Origin: a virus | Reading direction: 5' to 3' (one strand) | DNA: 64,000 nt | IMG/VR virus record: IMGVR_UViG_3300029319_000012 | Span: 42,406-106,405 of that record | Shown here: positions 20,097 through 28,969 of the stretch, piece after piece | Layout: each line of letters begins with the position of its first letter | How positions within the stretch are numbered: the first letter of the stretch is position 1 | Notes under the pieces: model-generated | The model's input: the letters and a program-made list of their open reading frames with translations, nothing else | Told to the model about the DNA's origin: nothing | Database searches by the model: none | Program-made: the position numbers and the translations under genes

Positions 20097-20498
20097 ATGT
20101 CTGGAATAGGTCCAAAGTTACCATTATCACGAGATGTAGAAGAAGGTTTTTATGTTTCTAATAAAACGTATGCTGAGCAAATAAAGCAAAATTTCAAAAA
20201 CTTACTTTTAACATCACCTGGCGAACGAGCCATGAATCCTGATTTTGGAGTTGGTCTAAGGGATGTGTTGTTTGAGCCAAGACCGGTTGCAATTAACAAG
20301 ATTAAGCAAAGAGTTAATCAGCAAACGAAAAAGTACTTGCCATTCCTTGTGATAGAAGAATTAAACTTTGACCAAGGCGGCGATGACCAGTTTCATGTTG
20401 ACTCAAACATACTTTCTATTGAAATACGTTTTTCTGTACCAAGTTTAAATTTAAATTCTTCAATAATTTTAAATTCTGAGGATAATTATAGCACATGA
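20097..20498 (+). CDS. 25: baseplate wedge subunit gp25
   Basis: The 133-residue product matches the gp25/GPW family of small baseplate wedge proteins found in all contractile tails. Visible signatures include an N-terminal acidic and aromatic segment, NFKNLLLTSPGER near residues 31-43, and NPDFG-GL-DVLFEP at 46-61. Those positions correspond to the conserved L-T-PGER and N-PDFG core. gp25 helps nucleate sheath assembly on the baseplate with gp6 and gp53. AGAGG lies 10 bases before the start, and the stop overlaps the gp6 start as ATGA, so the two are translationally coupled. Confidence 0.93.
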   Translation: MSGIGPKLPLSRDVEEGFYVSNKTYAEQIKQNFKNLLLTSPGERAMNPDFGVGLRDVLFEPRPVAINKIKQRVNQQTKKYLPFLVIEELNFDQGGDDQFHVDSNILSIEIRFSVPSLNLNSSIILNSEDNYST

Positions 20499-22288
20499 AA
20501 GATGAAACTAAAAAACTAATAAGATATACCAATAGAGACTTTAACTCTATTAAGCGTGGCTTGGTCGATTATGCTAAAAGATACTATCCAGATGTGTATA
20601 AAGACTTTTCTGAAGCATCATTCGGCTCGTTAATGCTCGATACTGTTTCTTATATTGGCGATGTTTTGTCTTTTTATCTAGATTATCAAGCAAATGAGTC
20701 GTTCCTTGATACAGCTATTGAGTACAACAATGTGTTAAGATTAGCAGAGCAAGTAGGCTACAAAGAGCATCTAAGCTCAAACTCTTTTGGTGTGCTAACA
20801 ATGTATGTTATATGCCCAGTTGATGTAGACGGTTCTGGTCCAGATTTAGATTACTTGCCAGTTTTGAACAAAGGATCAAAATTTTCAACTACAGCTGGTC
20901 AGATATTTACGTTGGTTGATGATGTTAACTTTGCTGATCCAAACAACGAGGCTGTTGTTGCAACACAAGACAACGACGGCGCACAGACTGCGTTTGCTAT
21001 TAAGGCATATGGAAATGTTATTTCTGGCGAGCTTACAGAGACAACCGTGAACGTTGGAGCATTTAAAAGATTTTTGAACATCCCAATCACTGAGCCAAAT
21101 ATAACAGAAGTTGTTTCAGTTGTTGATTCAGAGGGTCATGAGTATTTTGAGGTTGACTATCTTTCGCAAGACGTTGTTTATAGGTCTGTTGTTAATAAAG
21201 ACCCTGATACACGAGAAACAACACCAAACATCATAATAACAACATCGGTACCGAGGCGATATACTGTAAGTAAAAAGTTTGGTCAAGTCTCATTAAAGTT
21301 TGGCTATGGTTCTGAGGATACGTTAAAAGCAGATGCAGTGACTCACCCTGCAAATGTTGTTTTAAAGCGCCATGGCAGAGATTATGATTCAGATCTTTCA
21401 TTTGATCCAGCTAAGCTTATCCAGACTGATAAGTTTGGTATTTCGCCAGCCAACACAACAATGACAATTGTCTATAGGACCAATACTTCTGACAACAATA
21501 ATGTTGCTAGTAGGGCTCTAAATACTGTTACTCTTCCTTTAATGACTTTTGGAGCAAATGCAACAGATGCGTCAAAAAGAAGTCTTGTTTCAAACAGCCT
21601 AGAAATTCTTAACGATCTTCCAATTACTGGCGATATTTCTACACCTACTTTATCTGAATTAAAACAGCGAGCAACTGATGTGTTTGCATCACAAAATAGA
21701 GCTGTTACTGCAGAAGATTACGAAGCTGTGATTTACAGGATGCCATCAAAGTTTGGAAAGATTAAAAGAGCAAGAATTTTGAGAGATCAAGATTCTTTTA
21801 AAAGAAATCTAAATTTATATTTACTGACAGAAAATGCTGATGGACACCTCGCTTTTCTCAACGGGATATTAAAAAATAACGTTAAGACATGGATCAATAG
21901 TTATAAAATGGTCAATGATACAATTGATATTTTAGATCCTAAAATTGTAAATATCGGTATTAGATTTACTGCAATTGTTAATTATGATCAAGACAAATTT
22001 GAAGCTCTCAACTCTGCAATATCAACAATATCAAATATGTTTACAGAGAAACTAGATATTGGTCAGCCAATTTATATAACTAATATTTATAATCATCTCA
22101 ATAACTTAGAAGAAATTGTGGATGTTAGTAGTGTAGAGATCTTCTTAAATAGCGGCGGCTTGTATTCAGATCAAGAGGTTGACTTAAAACACATGACCTC
22201 AGCTGACGGTAGGATTTTATATGCTCCACCAGATACGGTGTATGAGTTAAGATTCCCTAACACTGATATTAAAGGAACAATTAAGTAA
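20495..22288 (+). CDS. 6: baseplate wedge subunit gp6 (baseplate J-like)
   Basis: At 597 residues this is close to T4 gp6 (660), the main wedge protein whose dimers form the iris-like ring around the baseplate hub. The N-terminus (YTNRDFNSIKRGLVDYAK, then FGSLMLDTVSYIGDVLSFYLDYQANESFLDTA in two blocks) is the canonical start of gp6-type wedge proteins. The central QRATDVFASQNRAVTAEDYE-like segment (residues 389-410) is the conserved J-family core. It directly follows gp25 (ATGA overlap) and is followed by the next structural gene through TAATG, matching the usual 25-6 order in marine T4-like phages. Confidence 0.93.
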   Translation: MKDETKKLIRYTNRDFNSIKRGLVDYAKRYYPDVYKDFSEASFGSLMLDTVSYIGDVLSFYLDYQANESFLDTAIEYNNVLRLAEQVGYKEHLSSNSFGVLTMYVICPVDVDGSGPDLDYLPVLNKGSKFSTTAGQIFTLVDDVNFADPNNEAVVATQDNDGAQTAFAIKAYGNVISGELTETTVNVGAFKRFLNIPITEPNITEVVSVVDSEGHEYFEVDYLSQDVVYRSVVNKDPDTRETTPNIIITTSVPRRYTVSKKFGQVSLKFGYGSEDTLKADAVTHPANVVLKRHGRDYDSDLSFDPAKLIQTDKFGISPANTTMTIVYRTNTSDNNNVASRALNTVTLPLMTFGANATDASKRSLVSNSLEILNDLPITGDISTPTLSELKQRATDVFASQNRAVTAEDYEAVIYRMPSKFGKIKRARILRDQDSFKRNLNLYLLTENADGHLAFLNGILKNNVKTWINSYKMVNDTIDILDPKIVNIGIRFTAIVNYDQDKFEALNSAISTISNMFTEKLDIGQPIYITNIYNHLNNLEEIVDVSSVEIFLNSGGLYSDQEVDLKHMTSADGRILYAPPDTVYELRFPNTDIKGTIK

Positions 22289-23793
22289 TGGCTATAAAAA
22301 GATATACAGCAAACGCAGACAATACAATAACAAATGCCTTTGCCGCAGACTTAGTTACTAGAGGTACTGGCTCCAACATGGGTGCTGCTGATATACTAGA
22401 GGTTTTTTCTCTATATGGTCAAGGTAATTCAACCACATCAGCTGAATTGTCTCGTGCACTTGTACAATTTCCTGTTAGTCAAATTAGAAATGACAGGGTA
22501 AATGGTAATATTCCAGTTAGCGGCAGCGTTAGTTTTTATTTAAGAATGTTTAACGCTAAGCACTCTGAGCAGCTGCCACGAAATTTTACTTTAAATGTTT
22601 TAGCTGTTTCTCAGTCCTGGCAAGAGGGTACAGGATTAGACATGGAAGGTTACAAAGATATTACAAAAGATACGATCGATGGCTCGAACTGGAGTAATAG
22701 ACAAAAAGGTGTAGCTTGGGAAAAGATAGGCGGTTCTTATCATTCGTCATCATATGTTTCTGGCTCAACGATGCCTAATTACACTGCTACTTTTTCAAAC
22801 GGAACAGAAGACATTGATTTAGACGTTACTGAAGCGGTTGAAGAGTGGATAAGTGAAAACCAAGAGAATTACGGGTTTGGTGTTTTTCTTCCAACTGCTT
22901 CAGAGGCTTATAACTCTAATTCTTCTGGTGTTGATACCAGTATTCTCATTCACAATACTGCTGGCGCTCAAGCCAGTTTTTATACAAAAAGATTTTTCTC
23001 AAGATCGAGCGAGTTCTTTTTTAAAAAGCCATATATTGAAGCACGATGGGATTCAAGGGTAGAGGACGATAGAGGTAATTTTTATGCTAGCTCCTCTATG
23101 GTGCCTGGATCAGACAACGTTAATAATGTTTATTTATACAATTTTGTGCGCGGCTCGCTAAAAGATATCCCGCACACAGAGACTATTACCGTAAAACTAT
23201 TTGCTTCAACAAATGGCACTCCATCCGGCAACAGCTTAACTTCAGCTACGGCAACTAAAATTAGCACTGGAGTATACAAGGCTCAGTTAACCATTGATAC
23301 AGCGGAAACAGCGCTTCATGATGTCTGGTCTGGCTCTGTTGGGGGTCCGTATAAGACTGGATCAATATCTGTAAAAAGTCACGCGACAGACAATTTATTG
23401 TATAACAATACAAGTCAGTATGTAAGTAAAATTACTAACTTGAAACCCGTCTATGTTAACGAAGAGACAGCTAGACTTAGAGTTTTCACTAGAAGAAGAA
23501 ATACGAGTCCAACAATTTACACTGTAGCTACATCAAATGTGCAGGGTGAAATTATTCAGAGCGCCTCGTATGAAATCGTGCGAATGGTTGATAATGCAAC
23601 TGTGATACAAAATTCAACAGGTAGCAGCAACTATCAGACGTTTATGTCCTATGATACATCTGGCAGTTATTTTGACTTGGATATGGGCATGCTAGAGCCA
23701 GGCTACATGTACGGTATTAAACTATCTTTCTTTACGCTAAATGGCTGGAGAGAGCAAGAACAAGTATTTAAATTTAGAGTAGAAAATAATTAG
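22288..23793 (+). CDS. virion structural protein, DNRLRE-like domain
   Basis: The 501-residue protein begins with a beta-rich region containing RALVQFPVS, GSVSFYLRMFNAKH and LAVSQSWQEGTGLDMEGY. This looks like the DNRLRE-type carbohydrate-binding or cell-surface beta-sandwich seen in secreted and phage structural proteins, where a W-EGtG motif is typical. The C-terminal half is also beta-rich with many Ser/Thr/Asn residues. Start overlaps the gp6 stop (TAATG) with AAAGGA upstream. Placement right after gp6 suggests a wedge-peripheral protein. No T4 counterpart is evident by sequence. Confidence 0.6.
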   Translation: MAIKRYTANADNTITNAFAADLVTRGTGSNMGAADILEVFSLYGQGNSTTSAELSRALVQFPVSQIRNDRVNGNIPVSGSVSFYLRMFNAKHSEQLPRNFTLNVLAVSQSWQEGTGLDMEGYKDITKDTIDGSNWSNRQKGVAWEKIGGSYHSSSYVSGSTMPNYTATFSNGTEDIDLDVTEAVEEWISENQENYGFGVFLPTASEAYNSNSSGVDTSILIHNTAGAQASFYTKRFFSRSSEFFFKKPYIEARWDSRVEDDRGNFYASSSMVPGSDNVNNVYLYNFVRGSLKDIPHTETITVKLFASTNGTPSGNSLTSATATKISTGVYKAQLTIDTAETALHDVWSGSVGGPYKTGSISVKSHATDNLLYNNTSQYVSKITNLKPVYVNEETARLRVFTRRRNTSPTIYTVATSNVQGEIIQSASYEIVRMVDNATVIQNSTGSSNYQTFMSYDTSGSYFDLDMGMLEPGYMYGIKLSFFTLNGWREQEQVFKFRVENN

Positions 23794-23811
23794 TATAAAG
23801 TTGGTTAACAC

Positions 23812-26800
23812 ATGAGCATTAAAGACCTATTTGATAAAGGCAAGACATTTAAGATCTTAAGAGATAAGAGTCAGCAGGATCTGCTGGAAGATCTTGAGTC
23901 GCCCAGGTTTATTGATGCATATAACGACAAGCAGCAAAGATTTATCCCTGATACTGACTTTACATCTGCTTCTAACTTTGCACGATTTGGTCTTGCAGAA
24001 GAGTATTACAGAGAAGCGATAGAGAGAATATATACAACTTACCCTTATGATGGGTCTCTAGCAGAAAGAACAGAGTGGGAAAATCAAAGTGGCTATTTAG
24101 ATCTTTTTATATTTGAGAATGAATATCCAAGAACTAATGGTTTTGTTAATATTAATCCAACAACCAGCTCTTATACTGGCGCTGGCACTAATAACGTACA
24201 TAATAGTACCGCGCCAGAATGGATCTACGTTAAAGGTGGTCCTCATGCAGATCCAAATTCAGATTTTAAAAGCGATTTTTCTGCTGGTCCTGATGGTGTT
24301 GGCGTTTCGAAAGCAAATATTTATCATACAGGCAGCAGAAGAACAAATAACTTAGAGTTAGACTTTACAAAAGGTGTAACAACAGAATTTTGGATGAAAA
24401 AAGACGGTTTTCATGCCTCCACCGCAGCGGTAGAAGTTATTTTTAGTAATCAAGTCATTAACAGTCATTTGAATACGTCTTACTATTCAGTGCAAGTTAA
24501 AAACGATGCGCAGACTAAAATTAACTTGGCGGCAGTTTCTGGTACAAAAGGAAGCTCTACAACTGCACTTTTTACGTTAGACTCTGGCTTGACAACCATA
24601 GCAGATGGTAATTGGCACCATTATGCAGTAACGGCTAAAACAAAAAATTCTCAAACTGAAGCTAACCTATATGTTGACGGTGTGCACACAGATAGACAAG
24701 TTGACAGTGATGCTCTTGGTGCTGTTACCGGCACCATGGTTGCAGGCATTGCTGCTTTGCCAGCTGCCATTGATTCAAATTATGGTGCAGGATGGGGTAA
24801 TATAATTTCTGCTTCCTTTGATGAGTTTAGATATTGGAAAGTTGAAAGAAACGCTCAGGAGATTGGTAGGAACTGGAGAACGCAAGTTAACGGCGGTACT
24901 AACACAGACAATTCCAAGTACGATGATCGCTTAAATACTGTTGATCTAGGTGTCTATTTCAAATTTAATGAAGGCATCGTTGGCAATTCAACAACAGACT
25001 CTACTGTTCTAGATTATTCCGGTCGCATATCTAATGGTTCGTTTAATAATTATAGCACATCGCACTCCAGAGAGACAGGCTCAGCGATAGTTTTGTCCGG
25101 CTTAGAAGCTACTGAGTTTAGAGATCCAATAATTTATTCAAGCCATCCTGATGTAGCTAGCCTGCTAGCATCTAAAGTAGCTTCTGGTTCTCTTCACGAC
25201 ACACAAAACTTTAACTCGATGTACAAATCTTTACCGGGTTGGATATTAGAGGAAGACGAAAAATCTTCTTTGCAGTTAAAAAATCTAACACAAATATTGT
25301 CTAGCTATTTTGATGATTTGTATTTGCAAATTGAAAAGCTACCAACACTCAAAGATATTAATTATCCTTACGACAATAGTTATGAAAAGCCACTGCCATT
25401 TGCACAAAGACTCTTATCAAGTCGTGGATTTGAAATGCCAGAGCTTTTTGCTGATGCATCTGCTTTGGCAAAATATCTTGAAAGAGATGAGAAAAAACTT
25501 TTTGAGAAAAAATTATATGAAGTAAAAAATATAATTTATCAAAACATTTATAACAACTTAATACACCTACAGAAAACTAAAGGCACGTTTAAGTCGCTGA
25601 GAAACTTTTTAAGATGTTTTGGCGTTGATGAAGACTTAATTAAGATTAATTTATACGCTAAAGACGATGTATATGAATTAAAAGAAAACACATCTAATAT
25701 ATCTATTAAGAAAAAGTATGCTGATTTTGATGATAGTGAAACCAGATTAGCGGCACAGAACAACACAACAAATTCGTATACAGCAACTGTGTATCAATAC
25801 TATGATCCTGATGATAGCGAGTCAATATCATACATACCAGCGCTCGGCGCGCCAGGCAATCAAAACGCTAGAATCAGTGGCTCATTTACTTTAGAAGCCG
25901 AAGTTATATTTCCAAAATTATCAACTAGAGAGACTGCAGCCAATCAAGAAATTTCTTTATTTGGCTTGCACAATGTTATTGCTAGCAATACCGACCTAGC
26001 TTTTATATCAGCTTCATCAGGCGATAATGCTAGTTTTAATATTGTTGCGACAAAGCAATCAAATAATGCTAGTGATGTAAAGTTTTCTATTAAAGGTTAC
26101 GATTCTTTTTTAACAGATCTAGAAACAGATAGTGCATATGTTAATGTTTATGACAATGAAAAATGGAATTTTGCTTTCCGACTTAGACCAACAAAATACC
26201 CAGTAAAGCCACACGTAAGCGGCTATTATGAACCAGCTGCCTCAGCGTATACTTACGAACTTTACGGCGTTAACTATCTTGCTGGAGTGCAAAAAAATGA
26301 ATTTACAATAAATGGAACTATGAGTGCTGCTGATGCCTTAAAGTTCTTTATAAGACCAAAACGAGTTTTTGTTGGTGCGAATAGAGTTGACTTTGAAGAT
26401 GCGCTCATTAGGCAGTCAGATGTCAAAGTTTCTTCTGTTAGATATTGGTTTGATTATATACCCAACGAGACCATCAAAGCTCACGCCAAAGACGCATCAA
26501 ATTTCGGCACAACAAATCCTTTTGAAGGCGCAACATCCTTGGTGACTGGAAGCATCTTTCAGCCCCAAACAGAGACGCTTGGCTTCCATTGGACATATGA
26601 AAACGTCACAGGCTCTAATGCTAGCGGACAGTTTTTAGTTAAAGATATATCATCTGGCTCTGCCGAAGTTAGAGCTAAAAGAGCTTATGGAACATTAAGC
26701 GCATTTACTGGCTATAAATACACTGGCAGGGGCTCTCACTTTGTTTCTGATGTAGGCTATCGTAACCAAGCAGTTGATGTAGAGTTTATTCCATCTGCAA

Positions 26801-28932
26801 AGCAAAAGCTACCTGAAGTCGTTAATAGCGATGACATGATTAAGATTTTAAACAAACAAGACGATGTAGTTTTTACAAGAGAAACAACTTATGTCCAGCA
26901 TATTATATCAATTGAAAAAAGCATGTATCAGGTTATTTCTGATGAAATGATTCGCCGCTTTGCAACGATTGTTGACTTTAACAACTTGATTGGCGAGCCA
27001 GTTAATCGCTATAGACCAAATTACAAAAGACTAGAAAAGCTTCGAGATTTATTTTTTGAAGACATCGAGAACGACCCAGATCTAGAAAAGTTTTTAGAAT
27101 ATTATAAATGGATAGATGATGCAGTTACTGTGATGATAGCAAAGCTTCTGCCGGCTTCATCAAATGTTCCAGACATGCTTAGAAACATGGTTGAGAGCCA
27201 TGTGCTTGAGCGCAGCAAATATCACTTTAAGTTTCCGACTTTAGAAGAAAAAACTATTGAGCCAATGAGTTCTTTGAAGAATCATTTAACTAATCCATCT
27301 TCAAAGTTAACGTCATACTCTAAAGACACCTTATCTAACAGAAATAACTTGTCTGACGCAGCTTTGATAATAAGTAAGATTGGTTATGATGGTGCTCGTC
27401 CTCACCCTCCAGAGTCTCCAATTCCTCAAAATAAAGGAGCAAATTGGTGGAAGTATAAAGCCGAGAGAAGCTTGGCGGATATAACATCAGGCGATGCTGA
27501 TGTTGACAATAATAGAGAAACTATCAGACAAAGAATAAGCAGGGTTGTATCTGGCTCAACAGCCACGTTAACACAGAAAGACGGCACCAGGTACGCCGCC
27601 TCTACACAGTACAACGATGCTTCGACACCATTTTTAAACTACAGTGCGCAAAAAACAAACACACTAAAAGGTGGCTCGAATCCCGTTGAGAAAAATAAAT
27701 ATGATTATTATAAAGGTGTTATACGATGGAACGACAGCAATAGAGGCATTGATTTAGATTTTTCCAGTCAGAAGACATTTGTTGATTTTAATTTTGCTGC
27801 TATTCCAGACCAACTGGAAGAGAAGAAAGTATTTTTAAATACTGAAGTCCGAACTTCTTTAATTACTCCTTTTGCTCTCCACTCTTCATCTGTTAACACT
27901 GGCTACCAAGGTTCATTCTCCAGTCACATTGGAGTTGATTTTACTGCTTTACATGAAGATAAGTATGGAAATGAATCTGAAAGACCAATGCAGGGTCCAT
28001 TTACAGAGCTGCATGTTGGCGGTGCACAACATCGCCATATAAAATTAAATCAAGGATCAGATAGCAGCACTAGCAGAGCTGAGGGGTGGTTCTTAAAAAG
28101 AGAGACAAATACTTCTTACAAGCTCATCCATCCCGCTGCTAGCGATACATCACTTCCATATGCAACAATGACCAGGGATCAGCTTGCTAAGCGACCGGTT
28201 AATATTAGAAACATTCATATGACTGGAAATACTCCAACAATTGCAGGAAATTTTCTTAATAGATATGAGTATGTTAGTACGGTAAGTCCTGAGGCTAACG
28301 ATCCATTTTTTGTTAAAAATGTAGATAGTTTAAACTCACATGTGCCAGAAATGTATAAGAGCATAATGTACGAAGATTTAATAGGCACACAGCCTGGGTT
28401 TAACAGAGCAACATACGGCTACAGGCAGTTTAGATTGTTAGATCGATCCTATATAGCTGGGACAACCAAAAATAAAACAAGAATTAGATCTAAATTTAGT
28501 TCGCCAGGAGATATAGAAACAACCTCTAGAGGGTTCTTAGATCCAGCACACGAAACGTTTGCTGTTGGCAGCACAGTTAATTTTAGAAATTCATCAGCTA
28601 GAACAATCTTTAACACGCAGATGCAGGCTCACCAAGGTCAGTTTGGCGTAAGCACGCATGGAGCTGGCTCTACATCGGCGCGTGTCTTTGGGTTGTCAAT
28701 GCGCGAGAAGCTTGGCAGTGTTAATAAAATTAATTATATTGTTGGCGTCGACGGCGCAGCAAAACACAAAATTCATAGAAACAACATTGAGAGATTAGAG
28801 CTATCCGGCTCTGCTTCTGATATAAGCTCTATGGCTGCAGTCACTGCATCATCTTTTGACAATGCTTTTGTATCTCATATGATTCCTAGAACAGATAATC
28901 AAACAAGATGGATAACAGCATCATTAATTTAA
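23812..28932 (+). CDS. large baseplate-type protein with LamG-like domain and tail-protein-I-like segment
   Basis: The 1706-residue product contains, at about residues 180-350, a concanavalin-like LamG domain: a TEFWMKKDG strand, DGNWHHYAVT, a LYVDGV strand and SFDEFRYWKVERNAQEI. LamG folds usually bind glycans or proteins. A helical region at about 490-620 reads KKLYEVKNIIYQNIYNNL...HLQKTKGTFKSLRNFL, which recalls the KGT motif of P2 gpI-type tail proteins and of wedge gp7-like proteins. The remaining sequence is beta-rich with further lectin-like stretches (about 690-850). It is the likely functional equivalent of gp7 or a neighbour, linking the wedge to outer parts; that equivalence is inferred from position only. 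Confidence 0.55.
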   Translation: MSIKDLFDKGKTFKILRDKSQQDLLEDLESPRFIDAYNDKQQRFIPDTDFTSASNFARFGLAEEYYREAIERIYTTYPYDGSLAERTEWENQSGYLDLFIFENEYPRTNGFVNINPTTSSYTGAGTNNVHNSTAPEWIYVKGGPHADPNSDFKSDFSAGPDGVGVSKANIYHTGSRRTNNLELDFTKGVTTEFWMKKDGFHASTAAVEVIFSNQVINSHLNTSYYSVQVKNDAQTKINLAAVSGTKGSSTTALFTLDSGLTTIADGNWHHYAVTAKTKNSQTEANLYVDGVHTDRQVDSDALGAVTGTMVAGIAALPAAIDSNYGAGWGNIISASFDEFRYWKVERNAQEIGRNWRTQVNGGTNTDNSKYDDRLNTVDLGVYFKFNEGIVGNSTTDSTVLDYSGRISNGSFNNYSTSHSRETGSAIVLSGLEATEFRDPIIYSSHPDVASLLASKVASGSLHDTQNFNSMYKSLPGWILEEDEKSSLQLKNLTQILSSYFDDLYLQIEKLPTLKDINYPYDNSYEKPLPFAQRLLSSRGFEMPELFADASALAKYLERDEKKLFEKKLYEVKNIIYQNIYNNLIHLQKTKGTFKSLRNFLRCFGVDEDLIKINLYAKDDVYELKENTSNISIKKKYADFDDSETRLAAQNNTTNSYTATVYQYYDPDDSESISYIPALGAPGNQNARISGSFTLEAEVIFPKLSTRETAANQEISLFGLHNVIASNTDLAFISASSGDNASFNIVATKQSNNASDVKFSIKGYDSFLTDLETDSAYVNVYDNEKWNFAFRLRPTKYPVKPHVSGYYEPAASAYTYELYGVNYLAGVQKNEFTINGTMSAADALKFFIRPKRVFVGANRVDFEDALIRQSDVKVSSVRYWFDYIPNETIKAHAKDASNFGTTNPFEGATSLVTGSIFQPQTETLGFHWTYENVTGSNASGQFLVKDISSGSAEVRAKRAYGTLSAFTGYKYTGRGSHFVSDVGYRNQAVDVEFIPSAKQKLPEVVNSDDMIKILNKQDDVVFTRETTYVQHIISIEKSMYQVISDEMIRRFATIVDFNNLIGEPVNRYRPNYKRLEKLRDLFFEDIENDPDLEKFLEYYKWIDDAVTVMIAKLLPASSNVPDMLRNMVESHVLERSKYHFKFPTLEEKTIEPMSSLKNHLTNPSSKLTSYSKDTLSNRNNLSDAALIISKIGYDGARPHPPESPIPQNKGANWWKYKAERSLADITSGDADVDNNRETIRQRISRVVSGSTATLTQKDGTRYAASTQYNDASTPFLNYSAQKTNTLKGGSNPVEKNKYDYYKGVIRWNDSNRGIDLDFSSQKTFVDFNFAAIPDQLEEKKVFLNTEVRTSLITPFALHSSSVNTGYQGSFSSHIGVDFTALHEDKYGNESERPMQGPFTELHVGGAQHRHIKLNQGSDSSTSRAEGWFLKRETNTSYKLIHPAASDTSLPYATMTRDQLAKRPVNIRNIHMTGNTPTIAGNFLNRYEYVSTVSPEANDPFFVKNVDSLNSHVPEMYKSIMYEDLIGTQPGFNRATYGYRQFRLLDRSYIAGTTKNKTRIRSKFSSPGDIETTSRGFLDPAHETFAVGSTVNFRNSSARTIFNTQMQAHQGQFGVSTHGAGSTSARVFGLSMREKLGSVNKINYIVGVDGAAKHKIHRNNIERLELSGSASDISSMAAVTASSFDNAFVSHMIPRTDNQTRWITASLI

Positions 28933-28940
28933 TATATAAT
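28912..28940 (+). promoter_or_regulatory. sigma-70-like promoter before the 1785-aa structural gene
   Basis: ATAACA (28912-28917), 17 bases, then a perfect TATAAT (28935-28940) at the 3' end of the previous gene and in the 37-base gap. The -35 element matches the consensus at 4 of 6. Expected transcript start is near 28947, leaving a normal leader of about 23 bases with GAGG before ATG 28970. The surrounding DNA is very AT-rich, so a chance match is possible. Confidence 0.35.
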
Positions 28941-28969
28941 CTAATTATATGAGTAGGTTGAGGTAAGAA

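Noticed and set aside
26713-26720. TATAAATA on the + strand as a T4 late promoter
   Set aside because: Inside the LamG protein gene and more than 2 kb from the next start; no support as a promoter.
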